Source of the DNA: Rotaria socialis
Lineage: Eukaryota; Rotifera; Eurotatoria; Philodinida; Philodinidae
Direction of reading: 5' to 3'
Assembly (NCBI GenBank): GCA_905331475.1
Contig: CAJNYU010003776.1
Coordinates: 278,493-342,492, forward strand
Length of the DNA: 64,000 bases
Below the pieces are notes generated by a model. It did not search any database and had not been told where the DNA came from. It worked only from the letters and a program-made list of their open reading frames with translations. This document shows, piece after piece, positions 1 through 12,269 of this stretch (its first letter is position 1; each line of letters opens with the position of its first letter). The translations under genes were made by a program, and so were the position numbers.

Positions 1-227
1 AACGTTTTCGAAATATTTTGATTCTCTTTGGAATTTATTTATCGGGAGGACTGCCCACTACAATGTACCTATTGACAAGAATTTGGATATTCTATTCGAT
101 GGGTCTTGTTTTTATTTCTATAGCAGTCTGTGTCGAAAAAGCAACAACACTCTATCTTGATCGAGAAATTCGGAATACGATGAAAACACTAATTCGTCGG
201 ACAACACCGTGGGTTCTAAAAAGTTGA
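1..227 (+). CDS. GPCR, rhodopsin-like, C-terminal end (5' partial)
   Basis: An open frame enters from the left edge and stops at 225-227. It encodes a hydrophobic stretch with GGLPTTMYLLTRIW, then a second hydrophobic stretch (YSMGLVFISIAVCVEKA), then a short basic tail. This spacing matches TM6-loop-TM7-tail of the rhodopsin-like receptors that are expanded in bdelloids, where a GG(L/I)PT motif follows TM6. The rest of the receptor lies outside the window, so ligand class and intactness cannot be judged. The assignment rests on pattern only. Confidence 0.5.
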   Translation, partial: RFRNILILFGIYLSGGLPTTMYLLTRIWIFYSMGLVFISIAVCVEKATTLYLDREIRNTMKTLIRRTTPWVLKS

Positions 228-3200
228 ACTTACATGTTCCTCAAGATATTCAGTCAATTTTCTGCTTATTTCAAACAAATTAGTGCAAGCAAAGTGAAAC
301 TAAATATAACTCACACACGAATTAACCTATTACTAGTCAAAAGCCTTATTTTTCCATAACCCACTGAACTGTCTTTTCATTTTACACATATAGAAATCCC
401 GTGTATTAAATTTATTTTATTATAGGGTGCGAATATAGAAGTAATAACTTCGATAACCAGTGTCATCAAAGTTATTTTCACCAAATGAAATCATCAAAAA
501 CGTTATTTAAGATTTGTCTTTCAAAAAAAGGCAAGACACATTTGTGTAACAAAAATGAAACAACATTGTACAAGTCATGTACGAAAAAAATCAGTAAAGT
601 TTTAAATAATTATATTATTTATTACAGTAAGTTGCAGAATGATGATATCGTGAATTATATATCATGTTATGTTGCCTACACTTGTATTTGTTTGTTTTAC
701 AATCATCTTTGCAATTGCGTTTTAACATTCATTGTCCACCAGTTATACTCCGAAGTCTAGCTATTTCTCGAGACTGTGGATGTTGTGGTTCTGGTTGTGC
801 TTTAATAAAACATATACAGCCACACCGACTCGCTCACCCACCCACACCCACACTCTGGTGAAATAAAAGAAAACAATTCAAACAGCAAAAACAATCGAAA
901 AAAAAATCATCTAGAAAAAAGAATTCTAATTTATTGTAAATATGACTCATTTTATTGTATCTCTTTCATTGATAAAACATCACGAGTGTGAGTATATGTA
1001 TAAATTTGGGTTGAGACATGGTAATTAAACCCCACACCCAAGTATACAGCAAACGATAACACAAAAGTCTGCACAAAACAAAAGACTTCTATCGTCATGA
1101 AAGCCTTATAGAAACAGGCAGTCGTGAGTGCAAGGGAGAAAAAAGCCAAAGTGTTTTACTTTCTTTCTCTGTTGCACTTGCAACGAACGATAAAAATTGT
1201 CTTGTTCAATATTCAATATAATCTTAACTTCTTGTAGAAAGACTATTCTGCTACCAGTAGTTTGCCTTGACACACTGCCTAAACCTCTTCCCATGATAGA
1301 AAAGTTCGGGTCTTCTATTATGATTATTCAAGCATAAAAGTCCATCTGCCGTCAAGAAAGGTTCATGAGAAAAGCAACTCAAACAAAGCGATTTTTTTCT
1401 TCGCAAACTGATTCATGCTTTGCTACCCAGGCCACTCAATCCTTGCTCCCGGATTCCGGTCCGGATTTGGTCGGAATCGGATACAATTCGACAAGATCTC
1501 GTCGAATTTAACCAGTATTTGATCGAAAACCGGTGATATCCTGGAGTAGGTTTCCGTGAGCAAAGATTCCGGCAACTATCGACGGGAACCGATCGGCATT
1601 TTATGAATCCGACAAGATCCTGATGATCGTGAGTGCCTTGGGTATTTCTTTTTCTCATATTTCAATTTGGCCATGATTCTCTTTGCCTTCTCCATCGCCG
1701 CATTTGCCTCTTTTTTAATTCGTTTCTCCTACTCTTATTCATCGTCACTATCATTGTTTATTCGATATTCGATCGACTTTGAACTGATGGTAAATCCTGA
1801 CATAGTTAGAAGAATAAATCGAACATCATTCGTGCATATATAGCCAATATCACAAAAGGCAACTTCAAATTCGCCACTTCTTCAAATAAATAGATCATTC
1901 CTTTTCTGTTACACTGCTTTGATTGCTGCGTACGCGATGAATGACCGACGAAAAAAGCCGGCACATAAACAATTCCAGAATACTTGGATAAAAGATACAT
2001 TATAAAACCTGGGATCTTTTTATATGCCCGACACAGTAATCCCCAGGGAGGAAAGGGTCATCTGCTATGGAGAAAGATCTACGTGATTCGAAAAATATTG
2101 CCAACATGATTAAACTCATATTTATTCATTAGTCGCTTCAGAAGAAACTGTGTCAAAGATCATACGTACAAATGATAATATATTTCAATGTAAAGTGTTC
2201 TACTACGTATTTTTTCAGTATGCTCTAAATACTAAGATGACTGTTTTTATTATTCAGAATATATTTTTACGCATTCGGCAAACAGCACATGATACCAAAT
2301 ATATCCATATAAGATCAGATAATGCGGGCTACTACCATAGCACTGAAGTATCATTGAATGTTGAGTAACTTTTCAAAGAAACAAGTACACGCATAAAATT
2401 CATCAATTTTTCTGATTCACAGACTGACAAGGGTGCCTGCGATCACATAGCAGCAGCCATTGAGTGTTCAGTTCATCATTTTATCAACGAAAAAACGAGG
2501 GGGGNATAAATGAGAGAAGAAGAGATTAAAGTCTACAGAGCTTTGTATGAGTAACAACTAGAAGAGCACATTACAAACAGTTTGGCTAAGAATACGCAAC
2601 ACATTACAAGTTCGGTAGGATTGTTACAGGGGGGGTCAGTAAAAATCGCCACAGCCTTCAGTTACCATACGCACACACATCGCACTAGAAAAGGATGTGA
2701 ATCAAAAAGCCAGATATACGGTAAAACTGTTTGGTATAATGATTTGAACGCCGTACCGATGAAATACTAGTCTGTACCGATCATGTACAGTGTCTCTATC
2801 GAAGCGGTATAAAAATGCAGTGACTAGGCTGATACTGGCATGTCGATGTGGTTGCAACTCTATCGTGTAGACCTTGCAAAGTTTTATTTGAGTTCTTAAA
2901 ACAGAGAGCTGTGCCAAGTGAACGAGCGATTTCATTATGGCAATACTTGAATCCTGGCTGAAGATAACTTACGCTGAAGAAATTTGGAGACTTTCACTCT
3001 TTCTAGTTTACGCGATTCTACCCTGGAATAAGCTGTATCCGATTTTTGACTGTCTAACTAAAAAGCATAACTTGTTAAGTTTCGTTCATCAAATGGTAGC
3101 CTTCAACATGCTTTTCTCTTTGAACTCACATATATCCTAACATCATACGAGTGATGGAGACCCTCATCGAGAGAAAAATGTGAAGAAAGAAAAAAGAATT

Positions 3201-3343
3201 CTTTGCTTTTAGTTTGAAAGTGTAAAAATAAAGACATAACAAAAAACGCACTTCAGTCATTGATCCAACTATACATACTGACAGGCGCACATTCGAAGGT
3301 TTGCTGCTACATTTAATTACTGCGTAGTATTATTTGTTAAATC
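228..3343. other. Intergenic, no convincing gene
   Basis: No open frame here looks like protein: the short ones are low-complexity or have no recognisable domain. The stretch contains one short CCGG-rich terminal-repeat element (1424-1644), CCCACA-rich motifs near 835-855 and 1030-1040, and a single unresolved base at 2505. Confidence 0.5.
1424..1644. mobile_element. Small CCGG-rich element with 14-bp imperfect terminal inverted repeats
   Basis: The left end reads TACCCAGGCCACTC. The reverse complement of the right end reads TACCCAAGGCACTC. The interior is rich in CCGG, GGAT and TCGG motifs and contains an inner palindrome centred near 1489. No coding capacity is seen and no clear target duplication was found. 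Related CCGG-rich blocks with a TACCCAGG end occur at 25593 and 29955, which suggests a non-autonomous repeat family. Confidence 0.45.
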
Positions 3344-3633
3344 ATGTCTGCTGCCATCCAATCGAAAGCCCTCCTTGGTTCTAATAAGGGTGCGTCTAAT
3401 GACTCTACAGTACGGATAAGTGTGATTAAAATTGAAATAATTGCTCCCACGAGCATTACTATTTAGAAAAGTAACTTATCTGAACTGCCGATCAAAAAGA
3501 TTGATGGTAAGTTGGATCAAGTGAATAAAATTTCCACAGCTACATTCAAAACTCCTTGGTTAGTATATCTTTTCATTGCAGTGACGTTCCTTTAGAGAGT
3601 ATGCTTTGCTCATTCATATAAAACTTTGTATAG

Positions 3634-3746
3634 GTCGACAAAAAAGAAAGCATGGGTCGTTGCTGTAATTACGACAGTTGTTGTTTGTGTCACCGTAACA
3701 ATCACGGTTCCTCTTGTTTTGCTTTTGAAAAAAACAACTACAGTTG
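3634..3746 (+). CDS. Candidate exon encoding one transmembrane segment
   Basis: The block is bounded by an acceptor (TTTGTATAG) and a donor (GTAAGC). It reads STKKKAWVVAVITTVVVCVT and continues with TVPLVLLLKK, a basic flank followed by a strongly hydrophobic helix, as in the N-terminus of a type II membrane protein. A possible start exon (MSAAIQSKALLGSNK, from 3344) lies 290 bp upstream, but I could not find a frame-consistent splice path between the two. No downstream exons were linked. It could be a gene remnant. Confidence 0.3.
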
Positions 3747-6537
3747 GTAAGCTAAATTCGGCAAGTACCACCTGAAAGTGAATGCAAGCATTCTTTCGTG
3801 TGATTTCGGGTCGAAACTTTTCCAGGAACAATTGAAACGATAAAAATGTTGTTTGAGCACTACCACATTTATCATAACAGCGTTCCGACGTCGTAACTAA
3901 ATGTACATTTCTTGATATTTTTCATCCAGAAAAGCGTTCAAGTATGAGAAAGGATTTTCGGATTAAAAAAGTTGCTTCAACAATAACATGTAGTTTATGC
4001 AGCCAGCAATAAGGATATATAAATGTGACACCCCTATTTAACATGTCATATTGATAGTGTTCCCTTCATGCCAATAAATAATAACAAGTAGATGCGCTAC
4101 CTTCGAGAAGGTTTTCGACATGTCTTTAGAATATTTCCAGCACGTTTAGGATTTAAAGAAAGCCATATTTTTTGCAAAAATCGGACTGCCTTCCAACCTC
4201 TATTTTGCCAAGCAAACGACAAACCTCTAGCAACGGTCACTAGCGGTTTGTTTTCTCCTAAGCTGCCCCCCCCCCCCCCCCCCCCCCACCAACACCTATT
4301 AGGCAACTGTTCTTTATGGATGACGTGATACTTCGATCACGCTTCAGGCATATATTAGATGAGAAATGTCACCGACAGTCAACCATAGAAACATAACCAT
4401 CTTAGAATTATTAAAAAAAAAACAGTTTTGTAGAAACCTCTTCGTCTAACATTTTTACTAAAAAAATATTTTAGATTTGACCCTCAAACGGTCAAGATAG
4501 AATCAAAATACAAAAGCAGTAACAGTCAGAATGGTATGGTCTCCAACTGGGTTGGGGCTAGTAAGAAAAAGTTATATAGAACCAGACCGCAAGAATTCTT
4601 AACTCGACCATTTATCAATGAAACATGTTACCGGTGGTAGCACTGAATCAATCGGCGGGCCCGATAGATTAGCGTCGCATATCCCGAAATTTGGAGATGT
4701 GGATTCATCACCAAATTCTTGGATATGAGATACTGCTGTTCTGATGGATTTTGAATATGAGTTGAACCAATTTATAGGGAAAGTAGTTCTCATTCGATCT
4801 GCACAATGACGAGATCGCGAGCCAGCTATAAGTATTTCTTTGAGAGTCCCAACGTTGGTCAAGTGACCTTCAACCGCCCTACAACGGAGTCGGATACGGG
4901 TAATCGACTGCGCTGTGTCCAGTCGTGATGTTTGCTTTCAGATTCGAATTAATCTGTGCATGCGTTCTGTAAGCCAAACAGCAGTGGATCAATTTGAAAC
5001 TAGAAACAAACGTCACTGTTGAATTCGGCACAACCCATTACCCCTGTCAAAAACTGTTTTATGGCGGTTGAAGACCACTTGGACAATTTTGGGACACTTA
5101 TTAAAATGTCTATAACTATTGAATAGCACTAACTAGTGAGCTCGACCTTGTGCAGATTGAGAGAGAACACTTTTTTCTCTATCAAAACGATTGAATTTGG
5201 ATTCAAAATCTATCAAAAACTTGCCAACAGTGACTACTACTGGTCAATGCGTGGTTTCTAACATAGATTTGTGTCCCATAGTGTCCTTTGTCGAATGGTG
5301 AAAATGGTAGATCGTTAGCTGCGCTCATTGTCGAGTTATTCACAAATCAGTGGAGTACACTATATTTTTAAACTTCTTAGAAACAACAAAGTCTTCTTTT
5401 TCGAGGCACGTGAAATATTTTCGCTGAAGTCGATGCATCAAATTTTTTTTCAATAGGATTTTATTTTGGTAACTTGATCTCTTAGATGCTGACTACCAAA
5501 AAAAAGTTTAACCTTTACATACACAGAATAGAATAAAATGATCTTTCTCAGTTTCTCTTTTCACATACGCACAAGTACATTTTTACTCGTTAGTAGACAG
5601 TTACATGAAAGTTTAACGTCAACAAGAAAATTAACACACAGTGAAAGATCAGTGACTTTTAAGGAGTACGTTGAAAAGGAGTTAAAAAAACAAACAGAAA
5701 AATAAATGATCTATTTGGAAGAGACAAATGCGCGACGCTTGTCGAAAAACGTTTCACAGTTTTCTTCGTATAGTGCAATAACTCTTTTGTTTGATCTTCC
5801 TCAAGGGATTTTTATGCAGCATCTTTTCTTCTGCTGTTTGATTGATCATGCAATGGCCACAGATCAGGCAGTAACCTCTGAGCCGATGGCACTGGAAGTA
5901 ACGTCAGTTTAAATATATCTTTATTGATTGAGGTAAAATTTAAAGCTGTAATTTTTCTCTTCTTGTCTGAATGACATTTTCAAAGCTTGTAGGAAAAATG
6001 TTCTGTTTTGGATAAATGCGAGCTTCTATCTGATAATAAACTTGAAGCGAAGAGCTTCGTTGAGCATCTTCCGTTGATTTCCGCTTAGCCACATCGAGAG
6101 TAACAACGTTTTGACGATCGAATTTGTAATACACTAGATAAAGAATGATATTTGTGAAAATTTCATATATTGATTTTTATTGTGAGGATTTCTAGCTTTG
6201 CAAACTTAACTTTTTTTCAAGTCATACATTTTCATGTATGGAAGAAAACGTCTGGAAAAGTAAATTAATGAAAATGTTGAGCTTCCTTGTTCAGAAGCTA
6301 TTCCGCATGTAGCGAATCATCGTTCTACTGAATGATTAAAACAAATAGAGACGGACGCACAGATAATTGTGGGTTTTCATCCTATGTAAATAAGAAAAAT
6401 TTCGGAGGGTGATAGGTTTTCAACCTTGTTCAGTGGAATATTTATTCTGTATTTCGATCATTGATTCTACCATGATCGACTTCCCTTCTTGTTTTACTTT
6501 TTGTTCTTAACTTTCTATTGATCTATTTCATAAATAG
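3747..6537. other. Intergenic, no convincing gene
   Basis: Only short open frames without recognisable domains are present, on either strand. A 22-base poly-C run sits at 4266-4287 and creates artificial proline- and glycine-rich frames. The upstream exon that must carry the start and signal peptide of the YHYH gene should lie in the right part of this stretch but was not identified. Confidence 0.45.
4266..4287. repeat. Poly-C homopolymer, 22 nt
   Basis: An uninterrupted run of C. Its length may be an assembly or sequencing artefact, because such tracts are unstable to read. Confidence 0.95.
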
Positions 6538-7953
6538 CGAGCAATTCATTGTAGATTGCACCACAATAGCCAAGAATTTTTATACAACATGTGGTTCATA
6601 TACTACCGCGGTTTCAAATATTACTGCCACAACTGGTGTGAATGTCTCATGTAGCGCAGGATTCAATTCTACAACATGTCCTGGCACTATGTACGGCAGT
6701 ACATGTGTATTTGCTCATAAACTGAGCGTCACTTGCTCCGGAAGTTCAACTGTTCGCATACGTGTTCAGTCAAATGGGCTTCCACTATTTTGTCCTTTTA
6801 CGCCTTCGATTCTGAATGAGCAAGACATTGACTTCGAAGTTAATTTCAATCCTACTGTTAGTGTCAATTCACTGAATCAGAATGCCACAACTACGGCGGC
6901 GTTAAGTCAACTTCTTTGTAACATTCAAACTGAAGCGAACGCTCCAACTTCAGCGAATCTGGTGAGTTACGGTACTCAACTAACCACAGTTGCAGGCGTC
7001 AGTGTTGACGGTGTTGCTCTCATGAATGTGAACAGTGCAAATGATGTTGATCCATTTTACCCTACTGGAGGCAATCCGACTGAATCAGTAGACGCATGTT
7101 TCGGACATCCAAACGATCATTACGTATATCATTATCACATTGCATCTGGTTGTGCATTGAATCCACCATCGGGTACTATTGCATCATGTACAGGAACGCC
7201 TAGTTGCTCTTCAAGTGTTGCCACCTACAGTATATCATTATATAACTCTTATCGCACTTTAACCGTAATTGGCATAGCCAAAGATGGTCATGTTGTTTAC
7301 GGACCTTATGACTCTACCGGAACACAGGTAAAAAAAGCAAATTCTGTAGTACTTTCGTACAATAAAAAATAGAAAGATGATCAAGACTATAATCGAATAA
7401 TGAAATAACAGCAAGGATGTGAGAAGATCAAGGTAGAGATGATTTTCCCCAGACTAGAGGTTAGCATCCACAATCGGAGAAATAATTGCTGCTTTCATGC
7501 AAGAAGCGCAATTATCAAAACCAGGAACATCTGCTTCCGGTCATTCCGTCTCTGCACAACAGAAATACTTTTGTGGACAAACCTTTCCTTCAATTTCAAT
7601 ACATAGTATTATATCTCTCAAAGTGCATATGTTAGTGCTTGAGAATCTATTATGCAGTGTATTACTTCATTTCTTTTTGCCAGGTAACGAGTGGCTTCGA
7701 TATATGCAACGGTATGTTCTACAATTCAAATGGTGATTACGCTTATTTTGCGACACAAACTTTTCCCTATATAACGGGATGTTTTGGTCCCGGCAATTAT
7801 CCCAATGTTTCGGTGAATTGCTCATCTAATGCACCATCATCATACACAAAATCAAAATATGCTGGCCATGCTGTGTCAACGTTTAGCAGTGAAACATTGG
7901 TTTTAGTTTATACTATTACCTTCTTAATGACTATGGTCACACTTAAACAATGA
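6538..7953 (+). CDS. YHYH-domain extracellular protein (5' end missing)
   Basis: Two exons are clear: 6538-7327 and 7684-7953. The donor ACACAG|GTAAAA and acceptor TTGCCAG|GTAACG join in frame to read TGTQVTSGFDICNG. The first exon begins at an acceptor (ATAAATAG), so the start codon and signal peptide lie in an unidentified upstream exon. The protein is rich in Ser, Thr and Cys. It carries the YHYH signature (HYVYHYHIASGC), then IGIAKDGHVVYGPYD, then the DICNG and GDYAYFATQTFPYITGCFGP segments typical of the family. The C-terminus is hydrophobic (LVLVYTITFLMTMVTL), as in a GPI signal or membrane tail. YHYH domains are best known from bacteria and marine invertebrates; the biochemical role is unsettled. 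Confidence 0.75.
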
Positions 7954-9776
7954 ACCTGTTTTGATTCAGCACTTCTTTCAGCCTGTTGTCTCTTACTAAT
8001 CTCTTCTTTCGAAATGTTCATTTGATTTTCCACTAGTATTCCCATGTATTGACAAGAATCAATTTGCTTTCCCCGAGACTTGCTTGGTAGCTAATGACTC
8101 ATATTTTTACATATAATAAAAATCAGCTAAAGCAGACTCATCGTTGGAGTGTCGTTGTGAGATTCTAGATCTGAGTCGTAACTCTTTTCTAGTTTTTGGA
8201 TCGTTTTTTTCAATATCGATCATTGAAGTGTTTATTTTTGCATATCAAATATGTTTTATGGTATCGATGAATGTCTCTATCCAGAAAGATGAATTATAAT
8301 ATTTGTGTTGCAGTAATATTCCAGAAATTCCCTAATATATTGTATTAAATCACTTCCACATCAAGTTATATTATCAGAACAATGGATTCACTGCTTGTGA
8401 TTATAATTTGTGACATAGCTGATTTCGTTTTCTATGATTTATACAATATTTTTCTCAGAGTCAGAAGACATAGCGAAAGAAACCTACTGACAGAACTCCA
8501 TATAATCTACAATCGATTCAGAATTTCTTTATCAAATGAATATTTCATTAATATGAAAAACTACTATAGAATATGTAGTCCTCTGCAATTTTATATCCAT
8601 CGATGGTTGCCGAAACAGAGAAAACGTGTATAAACAAATAGTGAAAAGCAAGCTGTCATTACAATCATTACAAAACTAATATGTTAAACACGATGAAGCT
8701 ACTGTGATTATGTTAGGAATCGATGGGGAAAATCTCGTCATCTGACTGATATATCATTAAGAGATCAGAAGGAAGTATGCAGGAAAACCCGCTAAACCGC
8801 TTGAGACATCAAAAGCTGTGTCACTACGTTAACAAGAGCAACAGCATCGTTGCAGTGATTTTCGAAGGAACCCGGGAAGATTGAAGCAATTATCTTATCG
8901 TGTACTTCAATCTAGTGAAGTCCTGAATTCTTTTGAAATTTTGAATTTTGTTGCTGCCTCCTCAACATCAACTAGGCATGCACCGAACCCGAACTACCCG
9001 GGTTCGGTACTACCCGGATCCGACCATACCCAGATTGGATAACAGGATTCCTGTGTATCTGCTTATTCATATCATTCGAAGTATAGAAATGAATAGTAGA
9101 TAGCACCTATAGATAGATAATAAAAAATGATTTTATTTCAAAGGTTTATCGTCTCTTCCTAAATATATCATAGATAATCTTATTTATCAGGAAAGCATAC
9201 AATTAAACAAGTAGCGCGACCTTAGTGTCGCTAACCCTCTACTGAAAGGACATGAGTATTTAAAAATCAAAAACGCCTATGTAAGAGATTTCAAATACTT
9301 CCCTGGTCGAACAATACGGTCTGCACATGGGGGCATTATACAACCACCCGGGTTATAGCTTGGTAATGATTGTAACTGAAAAAAACGACTGATAGCTAAG
9401 CTTAAATAGAAAACTTACTTGCAAGTACCGCATAGCAACATTTGCTCAAGTGCTATTTATCGATACAAAATGACTAGAGTGAAATTAGGTGCGTCGCAAC
9501 TAATGAAGCAAGAACAACGTTCAGAAACATTGCAATTAGCTGCATATAAAATGAAGAAAACTAGCCATTCAGGAGAGCTATCATCGCAATACTACGCTTC
9601 AGTGAACCTGTAACTCAAACTAGTATACACACTATAGAAATTTAACAGAAATCCACACTCATTGATCAAAGACCTATTCGAACCCTGTCTTTTTATTTCG
9701 AGTTCCGCTCGGTTTATCTGCATTTATTTTGCTAAAAATCCGTTTGAGCTCATTTTAGTTCGGTTCGTTCTAGCTG
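7954..9776. other. Intergenic, no convincing gene
   Basis: Short open frames at 8382-8633 and 9419-9613 have no recognisable domain and are flanked by AT-rich DNA. A small GC-rich inverted repeat (ACCGAACCCG ... CCGGGTTCGGT) sits at about 8989-9015, possibly a remnant of a CCGG-rich element. Confidence 0.45.
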
Positions 9777-10193
9777 CTGATGGCGTACTTGGGCAGAGAT
9801 ATTAGATTTTTCAGTGAACTTTCTCCGTCGGATCTCACGTTCTCAGCAAGGTCATATTTTCAAATTTCGACCTGAAATTTTCTAAACACAAAAGCCTCGT
9901 CGAGACTAGCTTACAAACTATATTTCGGAAGTCTTGGATTAACTCTCTCCAAGATATGAATCTCTGAGAATATTAGCGCTTTTCAATAGAAGTTGTTTGC
10001 TTTGGGAAATTCGCATATCGAAAACAATTTGTTCAAAAATTTTGAAATTCGTTTTGTAAGCTAGTCGCGACGAGGGCTTTGTACCTAGAAAATTACAGGT
10101 CGAAATTCGAAAATATGATTTTGCTGAGAACGTGGGGTCCGACAGAGAAAGCTCACTGAAAAATCTAATATCTCTGCTCAAGTACGCCATCAG
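9777..10193. mobile_element. Foldback (long inverted-repeat) element, family A, copy 1
   Basis: The left arm (9777-9917, from GATGGCGTACTTGGGCAGAG to GACTAGCTTACAAA) recurs as its reverse complement at 10051-10193. The spacer is about 130 bp. Arm identity is high apart from scattered substitutions. A second, related foldback is at 53970-54427 and shares GATTTTTCAGTGAA, TCTCAGCAA/TCCCAGCAA and GACTAGCTTACA. There is no coding capacity. It ends about 120 bp before the broken cyclophilin gene and may have displaced that gene's first exon. Confidence 0.7.
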
Positions 10194-10313
10194 TAGCTCA
10201 TATTTTATATACATTAGTTTTTCAATGAGTCTGACCATTTGCACTCCATACGATCGTCCGTCTTGCTTATCAGTAGAGATTGTTCCATTGTTAGTTTTTT
10301 TTGTTTTCTTTAG

Positions 10314-12231
10314 TTGGTCGAATTGTATTTGAACTTTTTAATGATATGTCCACGTACATGCGAAAATATTCGCTGTTTATATACAGGTAAAAGAGACTTT
10401 TTTAAATTTAGAAGCTTTGTTAGAATTCAAATTCTAGGAGAAAAAGGACGTGTTTCAACATCAAATAAAAAATTATATTATAAAAAATGTCATCTTCATT
10501 GAATTGTTAACGATGTTATGATTCAATCGGGAGATTTTACTGAATGTAATGTTCTTTTTAGTTTATAGAATAACCAATTGACGTTTTGAAATGAAAAAGT
10601 AAAAGAAAGAAGAAAGTGAATACTGATTTTTATCTCTTTTATTCACACGAGAGAGATGAATGGTAAAAAAATAAAAATAAAAATATGGTTTTGTTTTTGT
10701 ATCTATCTGATCTTGCAATTTTAGGTAATGGCACTGGTAGTGAATTGATTTACGGTGGGATATTTGATGGTAAAGACTTTCGAATTATTTTCAAATCAAA
10801 CATGATCAAGCATATCTTCTTTCGATGGATAATCAAGGTTCAAATACAAATGGATCACAATTTTTGCATGTAAAAATAAAAGTTCATTTAAGAAAAAGAA
10901 AATTCTTTGCTATTTTTAGTACAACATCTGAAGCATCACATCTTGATGGGTAAGATCTTATTAATTAATTTCAAAAATATTTATCTTCTATTTCGTAAAC
11001 ATGTCGTTTTTGGTCATGTTATATCTGGTCAATCTGTAGTCAATATTGTTCAGAATATATCAGTTGATTCAAATAGGCGATCATTACAAGATGTTGTTAT
11101 AGCTCATTGTGGACAACTTATTCGTGATTCAAGAAAAATTTGTTAATCAATCTGTTTTTCTTTTAATCCATGATTTATTGATTAATTTAGGAAACAAAAA
11201 AGCAAAAGATGATAATAATAGTCAAGATTTACATTCACATAGACATGGAAGAGAAAGAAATCATCATGATCAAACTCAATCAACATCACAACTTAAACAT
11301 AAATCAAGATCAACAACTACCATTAAAAGTAAGTAAAAAGATACATCAGATATTTCTAGAAAATGTCTTTCATAGGCAGCACCGCTACTACCAGCAACAA
11401 ATGGTCAACATGAAGAAAAAGATTCTCAATTATATCGATACCGTCATTCTTCATCATTGTTTCAGTGATGTCGCTGGCATACAAACTCTATATATCTATA
11501 TATGTCATCCTCTATCCTCTTTCATCTTCTTTGATCTGGACTTGTTTCCCTTCTGTCTTCTCTCTGTTCTTCTCATGTTTTTTCTCTCTATATATAGATG
11601 TTATTATTATATTTAAACACATTCTTGTTAAATAAAGTTAACGTACATGTTGTACGTGCACATATACTTCTCTCACATTTATCTCTCACTCTAGCAATCA
11701 TCAACAGATGATTCTCGATCACATCATTTTCTCGTTCTCGTTCCCCATTACTATCGTTCAATCAATCTCAACTATGTCATCATGACCATTCAAAAGTTCC
11801 GCCACCTTTGTCAATTGTTGGGAATATATATTGGATGCGACATTCGTTTCACGATGTATTTAGCTTAAGATCAAATTAAAGTACGGAGTCATCAAGTTTT
11901 CGATTAACAACAAGCAGCATCTCAAGATCGTCACCAAGAAAGAAACGAAATAGAGCTAAACCTCGCCCTTGCCTTATCCGAAAAATAACGGAGGAATGCA
12001 TTGAACTTCTTATTATTGCAAACCTTCATAGCAATGATCCATCTGATCCAAAAGTTCTAGAATGTTTGAAACTTGGCTGCCTTCTTAAGCGATTGATATC
12101 AATTTCATCACAAGCAGACTTTACGAATACGAGACAAATTTTAGTAAAAGGAACACCAAATTCTTCTCATTTGATCGACAAATCATATTTGGTCCTCGTA
12201 CCAATACGTAAACCAATATCAGGATGTAATT
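10314..12231 (+). pseudogene. Cyclophilin with RS-rich tail (PPIG/NKTR-like), decayed
   Basis: Cyclophilin blocks appear in the right order: VGRIVFELFNDM, CPRTCENIRCLYTG, GEKGRVSTSNKKLYYKKCHL, IVNDVMIQSGDFT, GNGTGSELIYGG, KHDQAYLLSMDNQGSNTNG, TTSEASHLDG, then KHVVFGHVISGQ ending VVIAHCGQL. These are the hallmarks of a peptidyl-prolyl isomerase. A basic Ser/Arg-rich tail follows (HRHGRERNHHD; SRSRSPLL at about 11740; SSISRSSPRKKRNRAKPRP at about 11910), as in nuclear cyclophilins of the PPIG/NKTR type. Damage visible: no first exon; a shift after NDM (Cys codon short of two bases); CGA to TGA in the expected FHRIV motif; a frame change between FKSN and KHDQ; an acceptor reading TTTCG instead of TTTCAG before KHVVFG; and an in-frame stop in the tail. 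A sequencing cause is unlikely for so many breaks. Confidence 0.7.
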
Positions 12232-12269
12232 AAAACAAGCAAATATATATGCTCAATGATGGTGATGAT

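Noticed and set aside
4092..4328. Proline-rich (+) and glycine-rich (-) open frames
   Set aside because: Both are products of the 22-base poly-C run and have no other protein-like content.
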